The position numbers and the translations under genes were made by a program. The notes beneath the pieces were generated by a model. It was not told the origin of the DNA. It was given only the letters and a program-made list of their open reading frames with translations, and did not search any database. A stretch of DNA of 15,155 nt from Betaproteobacteria bacterium (lineage in GTDB: Bacteria > Pseudomonadota > Gammaproteobacteria > Burkholderiales > Casimicrobiaceae): positions 1 to 15,155 of the forward strand of contig VBCZ01000084.1 in NCBI GenBank assembly GCA_005889025.1. The letters are read 5' to 3'. This document shows, in pieces, positions 7,424 to 14,260 of this stretch. Positions within the stretch are counted from its first letter, which is position 1; each line of letters opens with the position of its first letter.

Positions 7424-8083
7424 ATGCGACGCTCGCTCCTGCCCGAGGCCGTAGAACGCTATGTCACCTCGCAGGTGACGGTGGAGACTCCGTTGCAGAA
7501 GCGGCTGCGGGAGGAAACATCGCGCCTCAAACAGGGTGGCATGCAAATCAGCGCCGACCAGGGCGCGCTGCTCGCGCTGATCGTACGCATGATCGGCGCG
7601 CGGCGCGCGCTCGAGATCGGCACCTTTACCGGTTACAGCGCATTGTCGGTGGCATCGGCGCTGCCCGACGACGGCAAGCTCATCTGCTGCGACGTGAGCG
7701 AGGAGTGGACCGGCATTGCGCGTCGCTACTGGCAGGAAGCGGGGATCGCGCACCGCATCGACCTTCGTCTGGCTCCGGCGATCGAAACGCTCGGCGAGCT
7801 GCTGCGCACCGCCGGAGCCGGAAGCTTCGATTTTGCGTTTATCGACGCCGACAAAAGCAACTACGATGCCTACTACGAAACGTGCCTCAAGCTCATGCGT
7901 GCCGGAGGCGTTATCACGCTCGACAACATGCTGTGGGGTGGAGAAGTTGCGGATCCGAACGTGCACGACGAGGACACCGACGCGCTGCGCGCGCTCAACG
8001 CCAAGATCCGCGACGACCGCCGTGTGGATGCCTGCCTTCTGACGGTGGGTGACGGCGTAATGGTTGCGCGCAAGCGCGCATAG
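7424..8083 (+). CDS. SAM-dependent O-methyltransferase, CCoAOMT-like (COG4122)
   Basis: A 219-residue class I methyltransferase of the caffeoyl-CoA O-methyltransferase-like family, typically methylating catechol-type hydroxyls with a divalent metal. The SAM motif LEIGTFTGYSAL is at 63-74, and CCDVSEEW (88-95) holds the acidic residue that binds the ribose. The metal-binding set fits D141 (FIDADKSNY) with D167-N168 (LDNMLWGG). The length is normal. The ATG at 7424 has no clear ribosome binding site, whereas a strong one at 7356-7368 serves an ATG in a different frame. The physiological substrate is not evident from neighbours. It converges on hppA. Confidence 0.92.
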   Translation: MRRSLLPEAVERYVTSQVTVETPLQKRLREETSRLKQGGMQISADQGALLALIVRMIGARRALEIGTFTGYSALSVASALPDDGKLICCDVSEEWTGIARRYWQEAGIAHRIDLRLAPAIETLGELLRTAGAGSFDFAFIDADKSNYDAYYETCLKLMRAGGVITLDNMLWGGEVADPNVHDEDTDALRALNAKIRDDRRVDACLLTVGDGVMVARKRA

Positions 8084-8086
8084 CTG

Positions 8087-8190
8087 CTGCGCGGGCCGTC
8101 TGCGTCGTTGTGTCCTCGCTCGGCGCTCGCCGTACCTCTCATGTACTGTCTCGCGCCTCGCTGCGGGACGCCTTGCATACGGCCCTGCTT
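8087..8190. repeat. Long imperfect palindrome between convergent genes
   Basis: The 138-bp gap between the O-methyltransferase and hppA stops is nearly filled by a GC-rich imperfect inverted repeat. The left outer arm GGGCCGTCTGCGTC (about 8093-8106) pairs with GACGCC...ACGGCCC (about 8168-8184). Inner arms around CGGCGCTCGCCGTAC (8121-8135) and GTACTGTCTCGCGCC (8143-8157) pair partly. It could serve as a bidirectional terminator or be a dispersed repeat; no T-run follows directly on the plus strand. Confidence 0.5.
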
Positions 8191-8221
8191 GCGACGCTAT
8201 GCCTCGCCGCTTCGCTTCCCT

Positions 8222-10311
8222 TTATTTTTTTACCGGTGATGGTGCCTCGCTAGAAGCGGGCGCGACTGCAGGTTGTGCCGCGGGCGACCCCGCCGCAAAA
8301 CGGCTCACGCCGTGAATCGCTAGCAGTGGAACGATCATCAGCGCCACGATGTTGATGATCTTGATCAGCGGATTGACCGCGGGCCCCGCCGTATCCTTGT
8401 ACGGGTCGCCCACCGTGTCGCCCGTCACGGCTGCCTTGTGCGCGTCGGAGCCTTTGCCGCCGTAGTGCCCGTCCTCGATGTATTTCTTGGCGTTGTCCCA
8501 CGCGCCGCCGCCGGTCGTCATCGATATCGCGACGAACAGTCCGGTGATGATCGTTCCCATCAGCAAGCCGCCCAGCGCGACCGGGCCCAGCACCAGCCCG
8601 ACGATCACCGGAACCAGCACCGGCAGCAGCGAGGGCACGATCATCTCGCGTATGGCGGCCTTGGTGAGCATGTCCACCGCGACGCCGTACTCGGGCTTCG
8701 CGGTTCCTTCCATGATGCCCTTGATCTCCTTGAACTGGCGCCGGACCTCGATCACCACGGCGCCCGCGGCGCGTCCGACCGCCTCCATCGCCATCGCGCC
8801 GAACAGGTAGGGAATGAGCCCGCCCAGAAACAGGCCGACGATCACCATATGGTTCGACAAGTCGAAGCTCACGTCGATGTTCGCCCGCGATAACGCATGC
8901 GTGTAGTCGGCGAAGAGCACGAGGGCGGCAAGCCCCGCCGAGCCGATCGCGTAACCCTTGGTGACCGCCTTGGTCGTGTTGCCAACCGCGTCCAGGGGAT
9001 CGGTGATCGCGCGCACCGAGTCCGGCAGGTCGGCCATCTCGGCAATGCCGCCCGCGTTGTCGGTGATGGGCCCGTAGGCATCGAGCGCGACGATGATCCC
9101 TGTCATCGACAGCATCGACGTCGCCGCGACCGCGATGCCGTACAGCCCTGCCAGCCAGTACGAGGCCAGGATGGCGATGCACACCGACACCACCGGCCAC
9201 GCCGTCGCCTTCATCGAAACGCCGAGGCCGGCGATGATGTTGGTGGCGTGGCCGGTCGTCGATGCTTCGGCCACGTGGCGCACCGGCTTGAACTCGGTCG
9301 CGGTGTAATACTCCGTGATAAAGACCATCGCTGCGGTCAGCGCGAGACCGACGATGCCCGCACCCCAGAGATGCAGCGTGGTGAGCTCGGGATTGTTTGC
9401 CGATACGCCTGCCATCAGCTTGTCGGTAATGAACCAGAAGCCGATAGCCGACAAGCCGCCCGCGACTATCAGGCCCCGATACAGCGCATTCATGATCTTG
9501 CCGCCCGGCCGCGCCTTGACGAAAAAGCAGCCGACGATCGAGGCGAGAATGGAGAAGCCGCCCAGCGCCAGAGGGTACGTGACGGCGTCCGCCGCGTCGG
9601 CGGGAAGCAGCAACGCGCCGAGCAGCATCGTCGCCACGATGGTGACAGCGTAGGTTTCGAACAAGTCCGCGGCCATGCCCGCGCAATCGCCCACATTGTC
9701 GCCGACGTTGTCGGCGATCACTGCGGGATTGCGCGGATCGTCCTCGGGTATGCCGGCCTCGACCTTCCCGACTAGGTCCGCACCGACGTCGGCACCCTTG
9801 GTGAAAATGCCACCGCCTAAGCGCGCGAAAATCGAGATCAGGGAACCGCCGAAGGCAAGACCCACGAGCGGCTCGATCGTCGCGTGCAGCCCCTCGCGCA
9901 GGGCATTCGGCGCATGGAAGGCGGACTGCAGCAGAAACCAGTAGAAGCCCGCCACGCCAGCGCTTCATTGAGTCCGGTGCGCGCCGCCTCGGCTGTACGC
10001 ACGTTCGATCGCACCGAGACGTTCATGCCGATGTACCCGGCAAGGCCGGACAGCAATGCGCCGATCGCAAATCCACCGGCGGTGCTCGCACCGAGCGCCC
10101 ACAAGATGACCGCGAACAGGACGACGCCGACGATCGCTATGGTCGTGTACTGCCGGTTGAGATACGCCTGCGCCCCGGCCTGAATCGCGGCAGCAATTTC
10201 GCGCATTCGCTCGTTGCCCGCAGGCTTGGCCAGAATCCAGCTGATCGACCAGCCGCCGTACGCAAGCGCGACGATCGCGCAGACAAGCGCGAACACAAGT
10301 GCCGTTGACAT
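8222..10311 (-). pseudogene. hppA: K+-independent membrane H+-pyrophosphatase, internal deletion and frameshift
   Basis: HppA pumps protons across the inner membrane using PPi hydrolysis. The N-terminal part (10311 to about 9958, 118 residues) reads MSTALVFALVCAIVALAYGG to TGLNEAL; the rest (9955 to 8222) resumes in another frame at VAGFYWFLLQ. Homologues carry about 21 residues between these points (a membrane helix of the AFxxGAVTGMLVxGLALL type); only two bases remain here, so about 61 nt are missing and the frame is lost. All else is intact: GGIFTKGADVGADLVGKVE, DNVGDNVGDCAGMAADLFE, DAYGPITDNAGGIAEM and GGGAWDNAKKYIEDG. The Lys in GNTTKA marks the K+-independent H+-pumping subclass (K+-dependent enzymes have Ala). 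A Pro/Ala-rich tail ends the protein. It lies downstream of pfp. This is either a real recent lesion or an assembly error. Confidence 0.9.
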
Positions 10312-10381
10312 CGAGAGCCCCCATTAGTGGTGATGCGAAAATCGTTGTGATACAGGGGGCGTGGGCTGCATTGGAGTCCGC

Positions 10382-10398
10382 CCGGCGCTTCCCGCCGG
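10382..10398 (-). other. Small GC hairpin between the isomerase gene and hppA
   Basis: CCGGCG and CGCCGG form a 6-bp stem with a 5-base loop inside the 120-bp gap. No T-run follows on the minus strand, so a terminator call is not justified; it could be a weak processing or attenuation element between hppA and the genes upstream. Confidence 0.3.
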
Positions 10399-10431
10399 CC
10401 CCGTCGTGGAAGGACGAAGCCGGAAAACACG

Positions 10432-11031
10432 CTATTTTGCCAGCGACCGGTCCAGAAAGTCGAGCCGATCCTGACCCCAGAACGGCTCGTCGCGATAGAT
10501 GAACGTCGGCGCACCGAAAACTTGGGCGTCGATCGCTTCCTGCGTCAATGCCTCGTAGCGCGACCCGATCGCTTAGGCGGCAGCGCGATCTCCCAACGCC
10601 GCGGCATCGAACCCCTGTTCGCGGGCGATCGAGGCGAGCGTATCGGCATCGGATACGTTGCGATCCTCGGCCCACACCGCGCGCATGAACGCGCCGGCGA
10701 GCTTCAGGCCGGCGTCAGAGCCTTGCTCGAGCGCCGCGAGAATCCATTTGGAGGCAAGGTCGGCGGGAACGGGAAAGAATTTCGGCTGCAGATTGAGCGG
10801 AAGGCCGAAAAGCCGGCTCCATCGCTTCAGCTCGAAGAGGCGGTAGGCCTGTCGCTGCGCGGCGCGCTGCTTGAGCGGCAGACCGCCTGAAACGGCGAAT
10901 ACCTTGCCCAGATCGACCGGCTTGACGTTGATTGACGCGCCATGCCTTGCCGCGATCGCGACAAAGCGATCGTGTCCCATGTAAGTAAAAGGCGACACCG
11001 GAGTGAAGAAATAGTCGACGCTTTTGGACAT
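10432..11031 (-). pseudogene. 2-hydroxychromene-2-carboxylate isomerase-like (DsbA/kappa-GST fold), in-frame stop
   Basis: A 199-codon gene of the HCCA isomerase/kappa-class GST-like family (thioredoxin fold), which uses glutathione in aromatic degradation or has unknown detoxification roles. The N-terminus has DYFFTPVSPFTYMGHDRF, with Ser where DsbA has Cys. The C-terminus has the cis-proline motif FGAPTFIYRDEPFWGQDRLDFL. Codon 153 (10573-10575) is TAA; the same frame continues without a shift (AIGSRYEALTQEAIDAQVFG) to TAG at 10432-10434. One base change from a sense codon such as TCA or GAA would repair it. Without readthrough the protein loses its cis-Pro half and is probably inactive. A GAGG site seven bases upstream supports the ATG. 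It sits between pfp and hppA on the same strand. Confidence 0.85.
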
Positions 11032-11090
11032 GTTTTCGCCTCGATGACGCCGCGCCGCGGGCCGCCGGCGACAGCGCGGATAAGCAGGCT

Positions 11091-11143
11091 GTCATTCCGA
11101 GGAGCCGAGCGACGAATCTGCTTCCGCCATGATCGCAATGACG
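11091..11143. repeat. Palindromic intergenic repeat upstream of the isomerase gene
   Basis: It begins GTCATTCCGAGGAGCCGAGC and ends GATCGCAATGACG, so the ends are inverted (GTCATT/AATGAC). The pattern is that of common GTCATTCCGAGG...CAATGAC dispersed repeats. It lies in the 147-bp gap between the pfp stop and the isomerase start. Confidence 0.5.
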
Positions 11144-11178
11144 TGACCCCGCAAGGTCGATGGCAACATCACAAACAG

Positions 11179-12441
11179 TTAGATCTTGAATTCGATACCG
11201 ACCTTCTTCGGCACGGCGACGTTTTTCAGGCGCGCATACTTCGGCAGGCCTCTCTTGAACGGCGGATAGTCCTCGCCCCGCACCAGCGGCGAAAGATATG
11301 CGCGCGCCTTGAGGGTGATGCCGTATCCATCGGCCGAAATGAAATTGCGCGGCAGCATCTTTTCGATGTTCGCAATTTTTTCCAGCGGCGCGCTATCGAT
11401 TTTCCAGCGATATGGATTATCCGACGTGCGTACGATCGCCGGCATGACAGCGTTGCGTCCGGCAAGCGCAAACTTCACAGCCGCCTTGCCGACCGCGTAA
11501 GCCTGTTCGATGTCGGTCGCGGACGCGAGATGCCGCGCAGCCCGCTGAAGGTAGTCGGCGACTGCCCAGTGATATTTGTGGCCGAGACGATCCTTGACAA
11601 GTGTCGCGATGAGCGGACCGATCCCACCGAGCTGCGCGTGGCCAAACGCGTCTTTGGAGCCGGCCTCGGCCATCAACTTTCCTTCGGCATTCTGCAAGCC
11701 CTCCGAAACTCCGATGCAGCAATATCCGAAGGCCTTGACCTTGGCGTCGACGTTGGCCAGGAATCGGGCTTCGTCGAAAGGAATTTCTGGAAAAAGCAGG
11801 ACGAGGGGGATCGGCGTATCCGCGTCGTCGGCCAGGCCGACCGCGGCGGTGATCCATCCTGCGTGGCGACCCATGACCTCCAGCACGAAAATGCGCGTCG
11901 ACGTTTTCGCCATCGACGCAACGTCGAAGGCCGCCTCGCGCATCGACGTCGCCACGTATTTGGCCACCGACCCGAAGCCCGGGCAACAGTCCGTGACGGG
12001 CAGATCGTTATCGACGGTCTTCGGCACCAGCACCGAAGTTACCGGGTATCCCATCCGCGCCGAAATCTGCGATACCTTGAGACAAGTGTCGGCGGAGTCG
12101 TTGCCGCCGTTATAGAAAAAATAGCCGATGTCATGCGCCCGGAAGACGTCGATGAGCCGCTGGTATTGCGCCGGATTCTCGGCGGCGTCCTTGAGCTTGT
12201 ATCGGCACGAGCCAAAGGCGCCCGCCGGCGTATGCATCAATGCGTCGATCGCGCGCGGCGATTCCTTGCCGGTGTCGATGAGATCTTCCGTCAGCGCGCC
12301 GATGATGCCGTTGCGGCCGGCATAGACCTTGCCGATGCGATCCCCGTGATCGCGCGCCGTCTTGATGATTGCGCATGCCGAGACATTGATGACCGCGGTC
12401 ACTCCCCCGGATTGCGCATAGAACGCGTTGCGTTTGGCCAT
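11179..12441 (-). CDS. pfp: Pyrophosphate-dependent 6-phosphofructokinase (PPi-PFK)
   Basis: A 420-residue cytoplasmic phosphofructokinase that reversibly phosphorylates fructose 6-phosphate with PPi instead of ATP. The donor choice shows at two places: GGNDS (112-116) has Asp115 where ATP enzymes have Gly, and PKTVDND (140-146) has Lys141 where ATP enzymes have Gly. The catalytic TVDND with Asp144 and Asp146, and the substrate-binding MGRHAGW (190-196), are intact. Asn114 in place of the more usual Asp is a known variant in the long non-allosteric PPi-PFKs. The gene lies 48 bp downstream of adk, on the same strand as hppA. The grouping of pfp with an H+-pyrophosphatase gene is also known from methanotrophs, where the two are reported to be co-transcribed. 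The enzyme likely runs in either glycolytic or gluconeogenic direction. Confidence 0.93.
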   Translation of the reverse strand: MAKRNAFYAQSGGVTAVINVSACAIIKTARDHGDRIGKVYAGRNGIIGALTEDLIDTGKESPRAIDALMHTPAGAFGSCRYKLKDAAENPAQYQRLIDVFRAHDIGYFFYNGGNDSADTCLKVSQISARMGYPVTSVLVPKTVDNDLPVTDCCPGFGSVAKYVATSMREAAFDVASMAKTSTRIFVLEVMGRHAGWITAAVGLADDADTPIPLVLLFPEIPFDEARFLANVDAKVKAFGYCCIGVSEGLQNAEGKLMAEAGSKDAFGHAQLGGIGPLIATLVKDRLGHKYHWAVADYLQRAARHLASATDIEQAYAVGKAAVKFALAGRNAVMPAIVRTSDNPYRWKIDSAPLEKIANIEKMLPRNFISADGYGITLKARAYLSPLVRGEDYPPFKRGLPKYARLKNVAVPKKVGIEFKI

Positions 12442-12489
12442 GTCAGTGGAAAGTCAATGCGCCTGGGGCTCGCGCGTCTCGAGATCGTG

Positions 12490-13146
12490 TCAGCAACGCA
12501 ACGCCGCGAGGCACGCGTCGCGTACTGCCTCGACGCTGCCGACGCCGGAGACCTTCCTGTATTTCGGTGCGCGCGGATCGCCGGTTGCAGCCCATTGCGA
12601 ATAATAGGCGATCAGCGGCTCGGTTTGTGCGTGATAGACCGCGAGCCGCTTGCGCACCGTTTCTTCCTTGTCGTCCTCACGCTGGACCAGGGGCTCACCT
12701 GTCACGTCGTCGCGATTGGGCTTCTTGGGCGGGTTGAACAAGGTGTGATAGGTGCGGCCCGATGCCGGGTGGGTGCTGCGGCCGCTCACGCGCTCGATGA
12801 TCACCTCGTCCGGGACGTGGATCTCGAGCACATAATCGAGGGCGACATCGGCGTCACGCATCGCTTGAGCCTGCGGGATCGTGCGAGGAAAGCCATCGAA
12901 AAGATAACCGCTCGCGCAATCGAGCTGCCTCAATCGCTCCTTGACCAGCTCGATGATGATGTCGTCCGATACCAGCGCGCCCGAGTCCATGACCTGTCTC
13001 GCCGCGAGCCCGAGCGGGCTGCCCGCTTTGACTGCGGCGCGCAGCATGTCACCGGTCGAGATCTGCGGAATGCCATACGCTGTCGTGATGAATTTAGCCT
13101 GGGTGCCTTTGCCCGCGCCGGGAGGTCCAAGCAAAATGAGTCGCAT
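12490..13146 (-). CDS. adk: Adenylate kinase
   Basis: A 218-residue adenylate kinase (ATP + AMP to 2 ADP), cytoplasmic and normally essential. The P-loop GPPGAGKGT is at 7-15, the AMP-binding STGDMLR at about 30-36, and FDGFPRT at about 84-90. The LID is the long type (GRSTHPASGRTYHTLFNPPKKP...QREDD) without the four zinc cysteines, as usual in Gram-negative bacteria. A 157-bp gap separates it from kdsB upstream, room for its own promoter, though none was clearly seen. No good ribosome binding site precedes the ATG. Cell-wide it recycles AMP; next to pfp and hppA it fits an adenylate/PPi energy grouping, although adk after kdsB is also the ordinary betaproteobacterial order. Confidence 0.97.
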   Translation of the reverse strand: MRLILLGPPGAGKGTQAKFITTAYGIPQISTGDMLRAAVKAGSPLGLAARQVMDSGALVSDDIIIELVKERLRQLDCASGYLFDGFPRTIPQAQAMRDADVALDYVLEIHVPDEVIIERVSGRSTHPASGRTYHTLFNPPKKPNRDDVTGEPLVQREDDKEETVRKRLAVYHAQTEPLIAYYSQWAATGDPRAPKYRKVSGVGSVEAVRDACLAALRC

Positions 13147-13303
13147 GATCGAAGGAGTGAAGCAAACCAGAAGTGCAAACGTCGTGCACGGAAAGGAACA
13201 CGCTCGCTTGGGGTCGGCTCAGGTCCTTGGGTGCTCCCCGCTCAGCGCGGCCGCTCGTCGAGGGGACATCGGCGCATGATTCTGGCCGGAAACGCGACGC
13301 CGG

Positions 13304-14071
13304 TCAAACCTTCGCCTGCGCGTAAAGCGCTCTCACCCGCTCGAGATCTTGCGGCGTATCGACTCCGGGAGTCGGCGCGCTGCGGGTGATACCGACGATG
13401 ATGCGGTATCCGTGCCAGAGGGCGCGCAGTTGCTCGAGCGCCTCGAATTTCTCGACCTCCGCCGGAGGCAGCTCCGGGTAGCGACGCAGGAAGCCTGCGC
13501 GATAGGCATAGAGCCCGTAATGCCGGTACAAAGGCAGCCCCGGCGGAACGTGGAGATGATCGGCTGCGAAGGCATCGCGCGCCCATGGAATCGTCGCGCG
13601 GCTGAAATAGAGCGCGTAGCCGTCGCGGTCGAGAACGACCTTGACGACGTTCGGGTTGAAGGCTTCCGCGGGATCGTCGATCGGATGGCACGCCGTGGCA
13701 ATCGACGCATCGGTGTGCGCTGCGAGCCTGTCGGCGACCTCCCGCATGAGCGCGGGCTCGAGCAACGGCTCGTCGCCCTGCACGTTGACGACGATCGAGC
13801 TGTCATCGAGCGCGAGCTGGGCGGCGGCTTCGGCAAGGCGGTCCGTGCCGGTCGAGTGATCGCCTCGCGTCATCAAGACGTCGATGTCGTGCTCGGCCAC
13901 CGCCGCGCGGATCTGCTCGTCGTCGGTGGCGACCACGACGCGCGCCGCCCCGCTCGCCTTTGCGCGTTCGGCGACCCTCACCACCATGGGCTTGCCCGCG
14001 ATGTCGGATAGCGGCTTGCCCGGAAACCGTGTCGACGCGTAGCGCGCGGGGATGAGTACGATGAACCCCAC
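13304..14071 (-). CDS. kdsB: 3-deoxy-manno-octulosonate cytidylyltransferase (CMP-Kdo synthetase)
   Basis: A 255-residue enzyme that activates Kdo with CTP to CMP-Kdo, releasing PPi, for the LPS inner core. The N-terminal nucleotide-binding motif IPARYASTRFPGKPL is at 7-21, STGTDR at 73-78 and NVQGDEPL at 96-103; FSRATIPWARD and YRHYGLYAYR follow as in the family. The start is GTG. The preceding Trm112-like gene stops nine bases before it, so the two are probably translated from one message. Confidence 0.96.
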   Translation of the reverse strand: MGFIVLIPARYASTRFPGKPLSDIAGKPMVVRVAERAKASGAARVVVATDDEQIRAAVAEHDIDVLMTRGDHSTGTDRLAEAAAQLALDDSSIVVNVQGDEPLLEPALMREVADRLAAHTDASIATACHPIDDPAEAFNPNVVKVVLDRDGYALYFSRATIPWARDAFAADHLHVPPGLPLYRHYGLYAYRAGFLRRYPELPPAEVEKFEALEQLRALWHGYRIIVGITRSAPTPGVDTPQDLERVRALYAQAKV

Positions 14072-14080
14072 GTCACGCGC

Positions 14081-14260
14081 TCACTCGTATTCGGATGGTG
14101 AGAGCTTGCGCGCTTCCTCTTCGAGCATGATCGGGATGCCGTCGCGCACCGGATAGGCCAGGCGCGCGCTCTTGGAAATGAGCTCCTGCCGCTCCTTGTC
14201 GTACGTCAGCGGGCCCTTGGTCACGGGGCATACCAAAAGCTCAAGTAGCTTTGAATCCAC
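14081..14260 (-). CDS. Trm112-like / YcaR family small protein
   Basis: A 59-residue protein with GTG start: MDSKLLELLVCPVTKGPL at the N-terminus, then YDKERQELISKSARLAYPV and RDGIPIMLEEEARKLSPSEYE. This is the UPF0434/YcaR family, related to Trm112; its function is unknown, and homologues sit between lpxK and kdsB in many proteobacteria. Family members often have CPVCKGPL; here the second Cys is Thr, so a zinc knuckle cannot be complete. It overlaps the end of lpxK by 20 bases and ends nine bases before kdsB, indicating tight coupling. Confidence 0.92.
   Translation of the reverse strand: MDSKLLELLVCPVTKGPLTYDKERQELISKSARLAYPVRDGIPIMLEEEARKLSPSEYE

Noticed and set aside
7340..7453. 37-codon ORF (MSVPIEEEGDAAG...) before the O-methyltransferase
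   Set aside because: It is short, overlaps the methyltransferase start in another frame and has no recognisable family or ribosome binding site.
8250..9968. 572-codon minus-strand frame overlapping hppA
   Set aside because: It is an arginine-rich shadow in the +1 frame of hppA, whose own frame carries all catalytic motifs.
10942..13389. 815-codon plus-strand open frame across pfp and adk
   Set aside because: It has an Arg/His/Asp-rich composition and no motifs, and it lies opposite two clearly identified genes.
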